From contig NZ_CP013910.1 of the NCBI RefSeq assembly GCF_001507665.1, positions 313,501-377,500 of the forward strand: a DNA stretch of 64,000 nt, written 5' to 3'. The notes below the pieces were generated by a model. The model did not search any database and was not told the origin of the DNA. It worked only from the letters and a program-made list of their open reading frames with translations. The translations under genes and the position numbers were made by a program. Positions 1 through 13,026 of the stretch are shown piece after piece. Each line of letters begins with the position of its first letter. Within the stretch, counting starts at the first letter, position 1. The DNA is from Deinococcus actinosclerus. GTDB taxonomy: Bacteria > Deinococcota > Deinococci > Deinococcales > Deinococcaceae.

Positions 1-1334
1 TGCGTGCGGGTGCCGTGCCGCGCGTCGTACGGCAGGGTCTTGCCCTCGGTCTCGCGCGGCTGGCGCAGGCTGAAGCACGCGGGCTCGTTCATGTCGTTCC
101 ACTGCCCCTGAATGCCCGCGTCCGCGAAGAATTTATGTCGCCCGGCCCACCACGCGACCACCTCGGGCCGCGTGAAGTCCGGGAACACCGCCGGGTCCGG
201 CCAGACCTCCCCGACCAGCACGTCCCCACGCGCCGTGCGCACGAGGTGATCGCCCTTCGCCGCCTCCTCGTACACGTCGTACCCGGCCTCCAGTTTCACG
301 CCGGGGTCCACGATCGGCACGAGCTTCACGCCCTGCTCGCCCGCCTCCTTCACGAAGGCCCGCAGGTCCGGGAAGTTCGCGCGGCTGACCGTCCAGACCT
401 TGTACGCGTCCATGTAGTCGATGTCCACGTACACGCTGTCCAGCGGCAGCTTCCGGTCGCGGTAGCCCTGGATGACCGCGCGCAGGTCGTCCGCCGTGCG
501 GTACCCCCAGCGGCTCTGCGCGGCCCCCAGCGCCCACAGCGGCGGCATCGGCGCGTAGCCGGTCAGGTCCGCGTAGCGGCGCAGCACGTCCGCCGGGCGC
601 GGGCCCGCCAGGACGTACACGTCCAGTTCCGGGCCGGCGGAGGCCCAGCGCAGCTCGGTCGGGTGGGCGCGCGCCACGTCCACCTCCATGCGCCAGGGTT
701 CGTCCACGAACACCCCGTGCGCCCGGCCGCCCTGCAACACGGTCGTGAACGGCACCGACACGTACAGCGGGTCCGTCTCGGTGTGGTGCGGGAAGCAGTC
801 GGTGTTCCAGAAGGTCAGGTGCATGCCGCGCTTGTCCAGCGGCCCCACCCGCTCCCCGAAGCCCAGGTACATCGCGCCGTCCGGGGCGTCCAGGTGCAGG
901 CGCGTGCGGCGCAGGTTGAAACGCTCGGCGTCCAGCGCGGGCCGCTGCGTGGGCGCCTCGCCCGACCAGTCCAGCGCGCTGACCAGTTCGCGCCCCTCCG
1001 CGCCGTCGTCGGCCGGGCCATGACCCGTCACGACCCGCCACGCCCCGGTCACGCGGTTCAGGTGCAGCGACAGCCCACCCGCGCTCACCCACAGCTCGGC
1101 CCCGGCCTCGGTGACCTGCAGGGACGCGCCAGCCGGCAGGTCCGGCCGCAGCGCGAAACTCCGCTTCGGGCCCACCCGCGGGAAGCCCAGCGTGTTCGCC
1201 CGCGCCTCCGGGAGCAGGCGCACCCGCAGCGCCCCGGGCAGCGGCGCGGTCACCACCAGCACGTCCGACTCGCCCCACACGCGCACCTCCGGCCCCTGCC
1301 CACCCGACTCTGCCGCAAACGAAGAGAACCTCAT
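1..1334 (-). CDS. Glycoside hydrolase family 31 alpha-glucosidase, N-terminal part
   Basis: The reverse strand reads about 444 residues from an ATG at 1334 (MRFSSFAAES) and runs off the window edge without a stop, so the C-terminal half is missing. The GH31 N-terminal beta-sandwich is followed by the catalytic barrel with YVDIDYMDAYKVWTV and, near the edge, QWNDMNEP, which contains the family's nucleophile Asp. The family hydrolyses terminal alpha-glucosidic bonds of maltodextrins or related sugars. No signal peptide is visible, so it is probably cytoplasmic. TACGCT lies 9 bases before the ATG, a leaderless-type promoter. GH31 is firm; the substrate is not known. Confidence 0.9.
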   Translation of the reverse strand, partial: MRFSSFAAESGGQGPEVRVWGESDVLVVTAPLPGALRVRLLPEARANTLGFPRVGPKRSFALRPDLPAGASLQVTEAGAELWVSAGGLSLHLNRVTGAWRVVTGHGPADDGAEGRELVSALDWSGEAPTQRPALDAERFNLRRTRLHLDAPDGAMYLGFGERVGPLDKRGMHLTFWNTDCFPHHTETDPLYVSVPFTTVLQGGRAHGVFVDEPWRMEVDVARAHPTELRWASAGPELDVYVLAGPRPADVLRRYADLTGYAPMPPLWALGAAQSRWGYRTADDLRAVIQGYRDRKLPLDSVYVDIDYMDAYKVWTVSRANFPDLRAFVKEAGEQGVKLVPIVDPGVKLEAGYDVYEEAAKGDHLVRTARGDVLVGEVWPDPAVFPDFTRPEVVAWWAGRHKFFADAGIQGQWNDMNEPACFSLRQPRETEGKTLPYDARHGTRT

Positions 1335-1359
1335 GTGCCCACCAGCGTACCGCTGTTGG

Positions 1360-1415
1360 GGTCGAAGGTTGAAGGTTGATGGAGCCCAGCCTCTGTCACC
1401 TATCAACCTTCGACC
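1360..1415. repeat. Inverted repeat copy A of a dispersed hairpin family (probable terminator)
   Basis: A 13 bp arm GGTCGAAGGTTGA (1360-1372) pairs perfectly with TCAACCTTCGACC (1403-1415); a nested 9 bp pair (1372-1380 with 1402-1410) is an alternative fold. It lies 12 bases past the stop codon of the minus-strand RNase H gene. Related copies are at 33398-33455, 44785-44851 and 49843-49914, each just after the stop of a minus-strand gene. Confidence 0.75.
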
Positions 1416-1426
1416 ATCAATGTTCC

Positions 1427-2179
1427 TCACCCGGTGCCGAGGAACTCCACCTGCACGCCGCTCTCGTCGGCGGCGCGGCGGGCGTGGTGCAGCTGCGCCT
1501 GCGCCGCCGGCCGCAGGGCGCGCTCGGGGCGCTGCCACAGCGCCTGCGCGACGCGGCTGGCGCGCCGGACGAGCAGCACCTCGCCGGGCAGGGCCAGCCC
1601 CACGGCGGCCAGCAGGGCCTGCGCGCTGGGCGGCACGTCGGAACTGAGGTCCAGCGGGACGTGCGCGGTGACGCGCTCGCCGGGGCGGCGCAGGCTGACG
1701 CGCGCCTCGGGCTGCGCGGGCCGCTGCTCAATCAGCACGTCCGAACGCGGATCGAGCAGGCCGCCTGAACCGCTGCCGCGCCGGGCGTCGTTGGCGAGGT
1801 CGTGGGCGCTCTGCATGTGCCGCCGCGTGCGGGGCGCGTACACCACGCGGAGGGTCACGCCGCGCGCCAGGGCCTCGGCCTGCACCTCGCGGGCCTCCTC
1901 GTCGAGCAGGGCGGGACCGCGCCCGCGCCCGACCGAGGCGATCACCGCCTGATTGTCGGTGTGTACCGTCAGCGGCTCCCCGGCTGGCGCGGCGCGGACC
2001 GCCTCCAGTACGGCGCGCACCTCGGCGGCATTGTTGTCCGGGGCAAGCAGCTGCCCCTGGAAGCGCGCCGGGAGCGTGCCGGGGCGCAGCAGCACCAGCC
2101 CCCAGCCGCCCAGGCCGCGCACACGCCCGTCGGGGCCGGATTGTTCCTGCCAGCTGGCATCCACGAACGCCTGATTCAC
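1427..2179 (-). CDS. RNase H-fold protein with C-terminal extension
   Basis: RNase HI-type nuclease, expected to cut the RNA strand of RNA-DNA hybrids. About 250 residues from a GTG at 2179, chosen because GGAGG sits 9 bases upstream and the RNase H fold begins right there (VNQAFVDASW). All four acidic catalytic positions are present: the Asp of FVDAS, the Glu of NNAAEV, the Asp of HTDNQ and the Asp of HDLAND. After roughly residue 150 there is an extra region of about 100 residues with no motif I recognise; standard bacterial RNase HI is about 155 residues. An upstream in-frame extension to 2335 is Ala/Arg rich and unlikely to be translated. Confidence 0.85.
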   Translation of the reverse strand: MNQAFVDASWQEQSGPDGRVRGLGGWGLVLLRPGTLPARFQGQLLAPDNNAAEVRAVLEAVRAAPAGEPLTVHTDNQAVIASVGRGRGPALLDEEAREVQAEALARGVTLRVVYAPRTRRHMQSAHDLANDARRGSGSGGLLDPRSDVLIEQRPAQPEARVSLRRPGERVTAHVPLDLSSDVPPSAQALLAAVGLALPGEVLLVRRASRVAQALWQRPERALRPAAQAQLHHARRAADESGVQVEFLGTG

Positions 2180-2361
2180 GCGGGGGGACCTCCGGGAGGT
2201 GGGGGAGAGGGCGGAGGCCAGGAGACCCTGAGGCGCATTGTGCTCCGCAGGTCCGGCCCGGTCGGTGAGGGTTCCCTCAGCGGGCCCTTGCGGCTCGCAG
2301 CATGCCGCGCGGGGCGCGCTGCGCGAATCGGCCACCCGGCCTACGCCCGCACGCCGGCGGG

Positions 2362-2565
2362 TCAGTCAAGGGTGGTGTCCAGCGTGCGCGAGAGGACCTG
2401 CCGCGCCAGCCGGTGCAGGCTGCGCGGATCGAATTCCCCGGCCTCCAGGCGGCGCAGCAGCTCCGTCTGCACGCGCGCGTCCCGGGCCAGCTCGGCGAGC
2501 GGAATGCCCAGCAGTCGGCGGCGCAGGCCCAGCTTCACGCCTCCCGGAAAGCTCACGGTGTCCAT
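2362..2565 (-). CDS. Small XRE-like helix-turn-helix protein
   Basis: A 67-residue protein that is almost entirely one helix-turn-helix: RRRLLGIPLAELARDARV followed by LLRRLEAGEFDP, the usual XRE pattern (LGI..ELA......LLR.LE.G...P). It probably binds DNA as a small transcription factor; no ligand domain is present. It is transcribed away from pyrE, and the start codons of the two genes are only 47 bases apart, so it may control itself or pyrE. Target unknown. Confidence 0.72.
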   Translation of the reverse strand: MDTVSFPGGVKLGLRRRLLGIPLAELARDARVQTELLRRLEAGEFDPRSLHRLARQVLSRTLDTTLD

Positions 2566-2612
2566 GCGCCATGATGCCCTGAGCGGGCGGGCCGGAATGG
2601 GATACTGACACC

Positions 2613-3206
2613 ATGACCCACGCCACTGGCCCGGACGCCGCGACCCTCGACATCCTCGACCTGTACCGTCAGGCCGGCGCGTACCACGAGGGGCACTTCC
2701 TGCTCGCCTCGGGCCGCCACAGCCCCAAGTTCCTGCAGAGCACCACCGTCCTCCAGCACCCCCACTACACCGAGCAGATCGGCCGCGCGCTGGCCGGGGC
2801 GCTGCGTGGAGCGGGCATCGACGCGCAGCTCGTGATCGGGCCGGCCATGGGCGGCGTCGTCCTGGCGTATGAAACGGCCCGGCACTACGGCACCCGGGCG
2901 ATCTTCGCGGAGAAGGACGGGCAGGGCGACATGAAGATCCGCGAGGCCTTCACCATCGCCCCCGGCGAGCCCTTCGTGGCGGTCGAGGACGTCCTCACGA
3001 CCGGCGGGAGCGTCCTGAAGGCCGTGCGCGCCGCCGAGGCCGCCGGGGGCCGCTGCGTGGGCATCGCGTGCATCGTGGACCGCCGCGCCGGGGGCGGCGA
3101 CCTGCACGGCTACCCGCTGGTGGCCCTGACCCGGCTGGTGTTCGACACCTACGCGCCCGACGAGGTGCCCGGGTGGCTCGCGGCGCTGCCCCTGCAGGAG
3201 ATCTGA
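2613..3206 (+). CDS. pyrE: Orotate phosphoribosyltransferase
   Basis: Transfers phosphoribose from PRPP to orotate to give OMP in de novo pyrimidine synthesis; cytoplasmic homodimer. 197 residues, of usual size. The PRPP-binding loop is FVAVEDVLTTGGSV near residue 125, and the substrate loop region HFLLASGRHSPKF is near residue 27. GATACT lies 6 bases before the ATG, so the mRNA is probably nearly leaderless. It stands alone here, without other pyr genes next to it. Confidence 0.97.
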   Translation: MTHATGPDAATLDILDLYRQAGAYHEGHFLLASGRHSPKFLQSTTVLQHPHYTEQIGRALAGALRGAGIDAQLVIGPAMGGVVLAYETARHYGTRAIFAEKDGQGDMKIREAFTIAPGEPFVAVEDVLTTGGSVLKAVRAAEAAGGRCVGIACIVDRRAGGGDLHGYPLVALTRLVFDTYAPDEVPGWLAALPLQEI

Positions 3207-3234
3207 CCCCCTGCGCGGGGTGACTCGATGACCG

Positions 3235-4146
3235 TCAGCGGTCGCCGGCGGGCCTCAGCGCATCCGGCGGCGGGGCCTCCACCCGCACCGCCTGCCCGGT
3301 GACGGGGTGCGTGAAGTGCAGCGTCCAGGCGTGCAGGAGGTACCCCAGGTCGCCCGGCAGGCCCGGCAGCCCTGCCAGCGGCAGACCGCCCGGGCCGTAC
3401 AGCGGGTCGCCCACCAGGGGATGCCCGGCCGCGGCGAGGTGAATGCGGATCTGGTGCGGGCGGCCCGTGTGGATCGCCACGTCGAACAGGGTCTGCCCGG
3501 CGCGGCGCTCGCGGACGGTCGCCACGCTGCGCGACGGCTTGCCCCCGGGGCTGGCGGCGAACACCGTGCCCAGGCGCGGGTGCGGCACCGGCCCGATGGG
3601 TGTGCGGATGTCCAGCGTGTCCCACTGCGGCACGCCTGTGCCCAGCGCGCGGTACACCTTCCCCACCTCGTGCTCCCGCCACGCGCGGGACAGCGCCGCG
3701 CCTGCCGCCCCGGTGCGGGCGAACAGCACCGCGCCGCTCGTGCCGCGCCCCAGCCGGTGCAGGGGGCTGGCCCCCGGGTAGCGCAGCCGCACCTGCGTCA
3801 GCAGCGTGTGCGTCAGGAACCCCGCCCCTGGCAGCGTCGGCAGGCCAGACGGCTTGCTCACCGCGACCAACGCGTCGTCCTCCAGCAGCACCGCGTAGTC
3901 CAGCGGGGCCGCCTCCTCCCGCCACGGGGGACGGTGCCACACGACCACGTCCCCGGCGCGCAGCACCTCGTCCCCGCGCGCCGGCACGCCCCGCACCTCC
4001 ACCTCACCCGCCGCCAGCCGCGCCGCCCACGTCGCCCCGTCCGAGTGCTGGTACTCGCGCGTCAGGAACGCCAGCACCCGCTCCCCGCCCGCGCGCACCT
4101 GCGAGCGGAACGCGAAACCGCTATTCGAGGGCGCGTCGTCGGACAT
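3235..4146 (-). CDS. RluA-family RNA pseudouridine synthase, catalytic Asp replaced by Gly
   Basis: 303 residues with an N-terminal S4-like part (residues 20-80) and the RluA catalytic domain ([32 protein letters not shown]). The family's motif II is normally HRLDxxTSG, whose Asp attacks the uridine; here it reads HRLGRGTSG (DNA near 3750-3765), so that Asp is Gly. The rest of the fold looks intact. A minority subgroup with HRLGRGTSG exists in my recollection, including plant proteins, but its activity is not something I can vouch for. TACCCT is 7 bases before the ATG. The RNA target is unknown. Confidence 0.85.
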   Translation of the reverse strand: MSDDAPSNSGFAFRSQVRAGGERVLAFLTREYQHSDGATWAARLAAGEVEVRGVPARGDEVLRAGDVVVWHRPPWREEAAPLDYAVLLEDDALVAVSKPSGLPTLPGAGFLTHTLLTQVRLRYPGASPLHRLGRGTSGAVLFARTGAAGAALSRAWREHEVGKVYRALGTGVPQWDTLDIRTPIGPVPHPRLGTVFAASPGGKPSRSVATVRERRAGQTLFDVAIHTGRPHQIRIHLAAAGHPLVGDPLYGPGGLPLAGLPGLPGDLGYLLHAWTLHFTHPVTGQAVRVEAPPPDALRPAGDR

Positions 4147-4214
4147 GGGGGACAGGGTAAAGCGTGCGGCCGTTCCGCGTCCGACTTCCCGCGCAGGCCC
4201 TACACTGGCCGGTG

Positions 4215-4970
4215 ATGTTTGGTTCGCCCTCTCCGAGAAGTCGCCCGCAACCGGGGCATCTGTATGACGTGGCCGTGGTCGGTGCCGGACTGGCGGGCAC
4301 TGAGCTGGCGTGGCGGCTGGCCCGCGCCGGACTGGACGTGCTGCTGGTGTCGCAGGCGCTCGATCACCTGGGGAACCTGTACCAGCCGACCACGGCGGGC
4401 GTGACGTTCCCGGAAGGCAGTCTGTTCGAGGAGGTGCGCGCCGCGCTGCTCCCCGACACGGACGGCTGGACCTTCCACCGGCACCTGAAGGCCCGCGTGG
4501 AGGAGACGAGTGGCATTCACCTCCTCCAGAGCACCGTCACCGCGCTGGACGAGGAGGACACGCAAGTGGTGCTCTCGACCTGGGAGGGGCCGAAACTCCA
4601 CGCGCGGCTGGGCGTGCTGGCCGTCGGGGCGTTCCTGAAGGGCCGCCTGCTCGTGGGGGACACCATGGACGAGGCCGGGCGTCTCAGCGAGGTCGCGTAC
4701 GACTTCCTGGCGGACGACCTGACCGCCAGTGGCATCTGGCTGATCGGGGCGGAACGCCGCGCCGAGGGCGAGGGGGTCGAGCCGCCCTACGACGTGCGCT
4801 TCCTGACCCCCGCGCCCAGTGAACTGGACGGCTTCCGCGTGAACCGACTGGAGCGCGTGCGGATGCTGGGGCAGTGCACGCCCGGCGAGCACACGTACGG
4901 CAGTGTGCTGCAAAGCGCGGCCCGCCTCGCCGACGACCTGCTGGCCGACCTGACCGGGGGGCGCGCATGA
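4215..4970 (+). CDS. FAD-dependent oxidoreductase, short MnmG/GidA-like
   Basis: 251 residues from the ATG at 4215. An N-terminal Rossmann FAD site reads [19 protein letters not shown], and the C-terminal [17 protein letters not shown] resembles the end of GidA/MnmG-type FAD proteins, but the protein is far shorter than MnmG (about 600 residues) or TrmFO (about 440). TACACT lies 8 bases upstream, typical of leaderless genes here. Its TGA overlaps the ATG of trmB (ATGA), so the two are translationally coupled. A role in tRNA modification is inferred from that neighbour only. Confidence 0.72.
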   Translation: MFGSPSPRSRPQPGHLYDVAVVGAGLAGTELAWRLARAGLDVLLVSQALDHLGNLYQPTTAGVTFPEGSLFEEVRAALLPDTDGWTFHRHLKARVEETSGIHLLQSTVTALDEEDTQVVLSTWEGPKLHARLGVLAVGAFLKGRLLVGDTMDEAGRLSEVAYDFLADDLTASGIWLIGAERRAEGEGVEPPYDVRFLTPAPSELDGFRVNRLERVRMLGQCTPGEHTYGSVLQSAARLADDLLADLTGGRA

Positions 4971-5962
4971 TCGCCCGCCTGAGCGACTTCCGGTTCCCCG
5001 ACGCCGCCGCGCGCCTGTACCCGGACACCCCGGACCGCCCCTGGGTGCTGGAGGTGGGTTTTGGCGACGGACGGTTCTGGCCGCACTTCGCCGCGACCTT
5101 CCCCGAGGCGCCCAACTACCTCGGCGTGGAACTCTCCGGCGTGTCCCTGCTGAAGGCGCACCGCCGCCTGCGGGACGCGGGCCTGGACAATGCGATCCTC
5201 ACGAAGATGCCCGCCGACGTCCTCGTGCGGTCCGTCATCCCGCACGCGGGCCTGGACCTGATCGTCGTGAACTTCCCCGACCCCTGGCCCAAGGCCGGCC
5301 ACACCGACCACCGCCTTCTGCGCGTCCCGTTCTTCCAGCTCGCGGCCAGCCGCCTGAAGCCCGGCGGGATGATCCTGCTGACCACCGACCACGACGAGTA
5401 CTTCGAGTTCGCGTGCGAGCAGGCCGGGGCCAGCGGCGTCATGCGCGTCGAACGCGCGGACCCGCCCGCCGCCGCTCTGGAAACCAAGTACGCCCTGAAG
5501 TGGCGTGACCTCGGCCTGGGCGTCAACCACGCCCGCTTCATCCCCACCGCCCACCAGCCCGTCCCGCACGGGCCGACCACCCCCTACCCGGAGGACCCCA
5601 CCACCGTGCCCCACGCCGTCCTGACCCTGCCCGACACCTTCAATCCCCAGACCTTCGAGAAGGTCACCGAACGCAACCCTGGTAGCCGCAACGCCGACGA
5701 GGGCGGCGCGTGGACGGTCATCCTGCTCGACCTGTACGCCGGCCTGCGCCGCGACGGCTGGGTCGTCCTGGCGCACGTCGTGGAGGGCGAACTGACCCAG
5801 GAGGTATTGATCGGCATCACCGCCCGCGAGGACGGCACGCACCTCGTGCGCCTCGCCAAGTTCGGCGGGCCGATCATCACGACCGGCGTGAAGGCCGCGG
5901 TGGGCGTCGTCACCCGCTGGCTGGAGGCTCAGGGCGCCGTCGTTAAGCACCACGGGTACTGA
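4967..5962 (+). CDS. trmB: tRNA (guanine46-N7)-methyltransferase with C-terminal extension
   Basis: Methylates G46 in the tRNA variable loop using S-adenosylmethionine. 331 residues. SAM motif I is VLEVGFGDGRFWPHFA (near residue 27) and the TrmB signature NFPDPWPKAGHTDHRLL is near residue 105. The core ends at about residue 190, and a further 140-residue domain follows, as in the long TrmB forms of Aquifex and Deinococcus-Thermus. The ATG at 4967 overlaps the stop of the FAD gene (ATGA), and the next methyltransferase starts 7 bases after the stop, so all three form one operon. Confidence 0.93.
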   Translation: MIARLSDFRFPDAAARLYPDTPDRPWVLEVGFGDGRFWPHFAATFPEAPNYLGVELSGVSLLKAHRRLRDAGLDNAILTKMPADVLVRSVIPHAGLDLIVVNFPDPWPKAGHTDHRLLRVPFFQLAASRLKPGGMILLTTDHDEYFEFACEQAGASGVMRVERADPPAAALETKYALKWRDLGLGVNHARFIPTAHQPVPHGPTTPYPEDPTTVPHAVLTLPDTFNPQTFEKVTERNPGSRNADEGGAWTVILLDLYAGLRRDGWVVLAHVVEGELTQEVLIGITAREDGTHLVRLAKFGGPIITTGVKAAVGVVTRWLEAQGAVVKHHGY

Positions 5963-5969
5963 CGGGCCG

Positions 5970-6881
<912 letters not shown>

Positions 6882-6936
6882 AGAACGGGCAAATCTTCTC
6901 ACGGGACACTCAGCCGTGCGCTAGGGTGGCGCGCAT

Positions 6937-7395
6937 ATGCGTACTCCTGCCCTGCTCCTTGGCCTGAGTCTCCTCCTGGCGTCCTGCGCTCCCACTGCCA
7001 CCACGGCGACCGAACAACCTCAGGGCCCCCTGGTCGAGGGTGAAACCTGGACCATCACCGGGCTCGACCAGAACAACGACAAGATGGAAGGCCGCGTCGT
7101 GGTTCCTGCCGACCCCAGGTACGACCGCACGGACCGCGACTGGACCTACTACAGCCGCACCGCCCGGATCTACTTCACGGAAAGCACCGGCGAATTCCAA
7201 GTGTGGGACACCAGCAACCCCGAGCGCTTCCTGATCTGCATTGTGCGCAGCCCAGCCGAGACCTACACCGCCACGAAGAAGCAGTACAGCGGCCTGAGCG
7301 TGGCGGGCTCCATGGCAGATCTCAACGCGGTTTTCGCCAAGCTGAGCGGGTCCGGCACCAAACTCACCGGTGGCTCCTGCACGATCACCCGCTGA
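6937..7395 (+). CDS. Small secreted lipoprotein, unknown function
   Basis: 152 residues with a lipoprotein signal (LLLGLSLLLASC, lipidated Cys at about residue 17) and a Thr/Ala-rich spacer. The mature part has no motif I recognise; two Cys late in the chain (FLICIV and GGSCTITR) could form a disulphide. TAGGGT lies 9 bases before the ATG. It ends at a strong hairpin shared with the convergent cyclophilin gene. Confidence 0.82.
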   Translation: MRTPALLLGLSLLLASCAPTATTATEQPQGPLVEGETWTITGLDQNNDKMEGRVVVPADPRYDRTDRDWTYYSRTARIYFTESTGEFQVWDTSNPERFLICIVRSPAETYTATKKQYSGLSVAGSMADLNAVFAKLSGSGTKLTGGSCTITR

Positions 7396-7406
7396 ACCGA
7401 CCCCTA

Positions 7407-7443
7407 CGGCGTGCCTCCTTCACGTCATGAAGGAGGCACGCCG
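7407..7443. terminator. Bidirectional hairpin terminator
   Basis: A perfect 16 bp stem (7407-7422 with 7428-7443) and 5-base loop CGTCA lie between two convergent genes, the lipoprotein and the cyclophilin. No U-tract follows on either strand, which is common for hairpins in this window. Confidence 0.88.
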
Positions 7444-7458
7444 CGTTGTCCTGCTGGT

Positions 7459-8247
<789 letters not shown>

Positions 8248-8343
8248 GGTCCGTGACAGTCTAGCGGCCCCCGCACGCCGCGCGTCACCCGAAGGGTGCA
8301 TCGCCCGCCGGGGCAGGGGGCCGCGCGGTAGACTACTCAGTTG

Positions 8344-8955
8344 ATGATCGTGACCATTGATGGCGTCGCCGCCAGCGGAAAATCCAGCGTGTCCTCTGGC
8401 GTCGCGCAGGCTCTGGGCGTGCCCTACGTCAGCAGCGGCCTGCTGTACCGCGCCGTGACCCTCCTCGGCCTGAACGCCGGGGCTGAACTGGCCGACGCCA
8501 GCGCCCTGCTTCCCCTGCTCCCGGGCGTGCGTCTGGAGCCCCTCGCCAGCGGCAACCGCGTCTGGAACGCGGACCATGATCTGACCGCCGACCTGCACAG
8601 CACCCGCGTGGACGGCGGGGTCAGCACCGTCGCCGCCCTCCCCGAAATCCGCGAGTGGGTGGACGCCCAGCTGCGCGCGCTCCCCGCGCCCCTCGTCGCC
8701 GAGGGGCGCGACATGGGCACCAACGTCTTCCCCCACGCGCCGCACAAGTTCTACCTGACCGCCAGTCCCCGCGTCCGGGCCGAACGCCGCGCGAAAGAAC
8801 GTCCCGAGGACATTCCCGCCATCGAGGCCGCCCTGACCGAACGCGACCGCCAGGACACCACCCAGAGCGCCCCCGCCCCCGACGCCCGCGTGATCGACAC
8901 GGGGCCCCTCACCCTCCAGGGCGTGATCGACACCATCCTCGCCGACCTGCGCTGA
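8344..8955 (+). CDS. cmk: Cytidylate kinase
   Basis: Phosphorylates CMP and dCMP with ATP. 203 residues from the ATG at 8344. The P-loop is [14 protein letters not shown] near residue 4, the CMP-binding part is [11 protein letters not shown], and the lid region is [16 protein letters not shown] then [13 protein letters not shown]. Slightly shorter than the usual 220 residues. TAGACT (8329-8334) lies 9 bases upstream of the ATG. A TTG at 8341 is in frame but less likely. Confidence 0.94.
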   Translation: MIVTIDGVAASGKSSVSSGVAQALGVPYVSSGLLYRAVTLLGLNAGAELADASALLPLLPGVRLEPLASGNRVWNADHDLTADLHSTRVDGGVSTVAALPEIREWVDAQLRALPAPLVAEGRDMGTNVFPHAPHKFYLTASPRVRAERRAKERPEDIPAIEAALTERDRQDTTQSAPAPDARVIDTGPLTLQGVIDTILADLR

Positions 8956-8967
8956 GACGCCATGAAG

Positions 8968-8996
8968 AACGCCGCCCCAGCCTGTGGGGCGGCGTT
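8968..8996. terminator. Hairpin terminator after cmk
   Basis: A perfect 12 bp GC-rich stem (8968-8979 with 8985-8996) with loop GCCTG lies between convergent cmk and the subtilase gene and can serve both. Confidence 0.85.
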
Positions 8997-9009
8997 TCGA
9001 GTGCGGGCC

Positions 9010-11703
9010 TTAGGGGCGCGCGACGGTGAACTTCTGGCTGGTGTAGACCTCGGTGTCGCTGGCGACACTCTCGTCACCCAGCGCCTTGAGCACTTTCACG
9101 CGCAGCTGGTAGGTGCCGTTCGCTGCCGCGCTCCCGTTGCTGAGCTTGCCGTCCCAGCTGTAGGTGTTGTACGCGTCGCAGGTGCTGCTGGTCTTGGACA
9201 CGTCATTGGTGCAGTTACGGCCCAGGTACTCCTGCTTCAGCAGGGTGTCGACCACGGCGCCGTTGCTGTCGAGCAGTTCCATGGTCAGCTTGCGGGCCTG
9301 GTGTGAGATCTGCGCAATGACGTACGGGGCGTCCAGCGTCAGTTCGTTGGGCTTGGCCGCGTCGAGTGCCACCTGCTTGAAGGTGTAGTCGATCGGGTTG
9401 GCGACCGTCTGACCCTCGGTGTAGTAGGTGTCGGCGACGTCGTCACCCAGCGCGGGGAAGTCCTGTGACTTGCCGCCCACGATCAGGTTCCCCAGCACCT
9501 GGATGCTCTGGTAATCCCCCACGAAGCCGCCGTAGGGCACCACGATGTTGGGGCTGGTGGTGCTTTCCAGATCCACGTACCCGCCGTACTGGGCTTTGTC
9601 CGCAGCGCCGACCGGAGGCGTCACCACGACGTTCAGTTCCACCTCGCTGAAGGGAGGCACGATGATCTGCACGCCACTCGCGGAGTCGGCACTCTGACCG
9701 TTGATGGTCATCGTGGCGTACTTCTGCACGGGGGTCGGCGCCAGGGTGGTGCCGCCGATCGTCAGCGCGGGGTAGTTGTAGGCGGTGTACACCTCGCGGC
9801 GCGCGCCGGTGTTCTTCAGCACCACGACCTTGCTGCGCGTGGCGAAGGTGGCGCTCTCGCCGAGGCTCAGCTTGGCGGGGGTGGCGCGCACCGAGTTGGT
9901 GTAGGCGTTCACGATGTTGATCATGCCCGCGCCCTGACGCTGCGCGTAGTCGGGCAGGCCCGTCACGAGGGTGCTGCCGTTCAGGTACCAGCGGAGGCTG
10001 GCGGTGTTCATCAGCATCGTGCGCATGTCCTTGGCGGCCGTGTTGGGGTAGGCCTGCAGCAGCAGCGCTGCGGCGCCCGCCACGTGCGGGGAGGCCATGC
10101 TGGTGCCGCTGAGCACCTCGTAACCGGCGGGATCTGCGCTGAGCGGGTAGGTGCTGTAGATGTTGCCGCCGGGGGCGCCCAGGTCGGGCTTGAATTCCAG
10201 CTCGGCGCTCATGCCGATGGAGCTGAAGCTGCTCGAGGCGTTGGCGGTGGGGTTGTTGATGCTGACCTTGCTGCCGTCGAAGGTCATGCTGACGCCGCCG
10301 GCGATCAGACCATCGATCTTGGCGCCGTCGGTGTCGCTGATGGCCACCACGGGAATCGTGATGGCGGGCGTACCGGCCACCGTGGGGCTGATGTACCCGG
10401 CGGCGTTGTTGTACAGGATGACGGCGCTGGCACCGGCGTCCTGGGCGTTCTTGGCCTTCTCGTAGAACGAGCAGGTCCCGCGGCGGATCAGGACGGCCTT
10501 GCCGGTCAGGCTGCCGGGTGCGAAGCCGCCGCTGGCCGTGCAGCCGTCGTTGGTCGTCGTGGTGGTGCTGCCGGGTTTCTTCGTGATGGACAGGCTGGTG
10601 CCCAGTGTGGGGGCGGGAGCGCCGGTGGCGGTGTAGTAGCCGACCTTGGTGCCGTTGGAGAGGGTGAAGCCTTCCAGGTCGATCTTGGCGTTGTCGACGG
10701 AGGCGACCGAGATCACCTGATCGCCCATGGTGGGGCCGCCCATGCTGTAGGTGCCGCTGGCACCGCTGTTGCCTGCGGAGGCGACCATCACGACGCCTTT
10801 TTTCACCATGCGGTCAGCGGCTTTGGCCAGCGGGGTTTCCTTCCAGTTGTCGAAGGCCGACCCCAGGCTCATGTTCACGACCTGCATGCCGTCCTTCACG
10901 GAGCGTTCCATGGCGGCCAGGATGACGTCGTCGTACGAGCTGCCGCCGCAGCCGAAGATGCGGTAGGCGCCGAAGCTCACTTCGGGCGCGACGCCGGCGA
11001 AGGGGCGCCCGTCACGGGAGTTGCCGGGATCGTACCCGCCGATGATGCCGGCCACGTGAGTGCCGTGTCCACCGCAGTCGTCGGGGTTGTCGTCAGGGAC
11101 CGGCACGTACTTGCTGTCCTTGCCGTAGTCGTCACCCACGAAGTCGTAGCCGGCCACGATGCGGCCCTTGAAGGCAGGGTGATCCACGTCGATCCCGGAA
11201 TCGATGACGCCGACCTTGACGCCCTTACCGGTCAGGCCCAGTTCGTTCTGGGCGATGTCGGCGCCGGTCATGCCCTTGGCATAGAACATTTCGGGGGTGA
11301 CCGTGGCGTTCAGGTCCACGGTGGTGTCCGGCGCGTCCACCCGGTGAATGGGGTAGATGCCCAGCACGCCCGGCATCTGGGAAATGCGGCCCATCTCGCT
11401 GCTGCTGGCCTGGACGGCGAAGCCGTTGAACAGCGTCTGATAGGCGCTGATCTCCTGGTACTTGATGCCCTGCTTGGCAGCCTGGGCGCGGAAGGTAGCC
11501 TGCTGCGCGCCCACGCTCTGGCTGCTTAGGCTGGTGGGATCCCCTTCGAGTTCCACGAACCAGCGGTCCGTGACGACCTGGGCCGTCTTCAGGAGGGAAC
11601 CGTCGTGCTGCGCGGTGGTGGTCGTGGGCGTGGTGCTGGTACCGCAGGCGCCCAGCAGCAGGGCCAGGCTCAGCAGGGACGCAGTTTTCAGGGTGTTCTT
11701 CAC
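9010..11703 (-). CDS. Secreted subtilisin-like (S8) serine protease with PA domain
   Basis: 897 residues from a GTG at 11703 with AAGGAG just upstream. Lipoprotein-type signal [10 protein letters not shown] (Cys at 20), an inhibitor-like propeptide (about 45-125), then the S8 catalytic domain: Asp168 in VIDSGID, His213 in GGHGTHVAG, Ser535 in [10 protein letters not shown] protease-associated domain is inserted at about residues 360-485. The region after residue 600 resembles the Fn3/Ig tail of cell-envelope proteases. It acts outside the cytoplasm, probably in protein degradation for nutrition. It is the second gene of an operon, 21 bases after the Ig/PPC lipoprotein. Confidence 0.95.
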   Translation of the reverse strand: MKNTLKTASLLSLALLLGACGTSTTPTTTTAQHDGSLLKTAQVVTDRWFVELEGDPTSLSSQSVGAQQATFRAQAAKQGIKYQEISAYQTLFNGFAVQASSSEMGRISQMPGVLGIYPIHRVDAPDTTVDLNATVTPEMFYAKGMTGADIAQNELGLTGKGVKVGVIDSGIDVDHPAFKGRIVAGYDFVGDDYGKDSKYVPVPDDNPDDCGGHGTHVAGIIGGYDPGNSRDGRPFAGVAPEVSFGAYRIFGCGGSSYDDVILAAMERSVKDGMQVVNMSLGSAFDNWKETPLAKAADRMVKKGVVMVASAGNSGASGTYSMGGPTMGDQVISVASVDNAKIDLEGFTLSNGTKVGYYTATGAPAPTLGTSLSITKKPGSTTTTTNDGCTASGGFAPGSLTGKAVLIRRGTCSFYEKAKNAQDAGASAVILYNNAAGYISPTVAGTPAITIPVVAISDTDGAKIDGLIAGGVSMTFDGSKVSINNPTANASSSFSSIGMSAELEFKPDLGAPGGNIYSTYPLSADPAGYEVLSGTSMASPHVAGAAALLLQAYPNTAAKDMRTMLMNTASLRWYLNGSTLVTGLPDYAQRQGAGMINIVNAYTNSVRATPAKLSLGESATFATRSKVVVLKNTGARREVYTAYNYPALTIGGTTLAPTPVQKYATMTINGQSADSASGVQIIVPPFSEVELNVVVTPPVGAADKAQYGGYVDLESTTSPNIVVPYGGFVGDYQSIQVLGNLIVGGKSQDFPALGDDVADTYYTEGQTVANPIDYTFKQVALDAAKPNELTLDAPYVIAQISHQARKLTMELLDSNGAVVDTLLKQEYLGRNCTNDVSKTSSTCDAYNTYSWDGKLSNGSAAANGTYQLRVKVLKALGDESVASDTEVYTSQKFTVARP

Positions 11704-11724
11704 GTGGGACTCCTTGGGGGCGCC

Positions 11725-13026
<1,302 letters not shown>

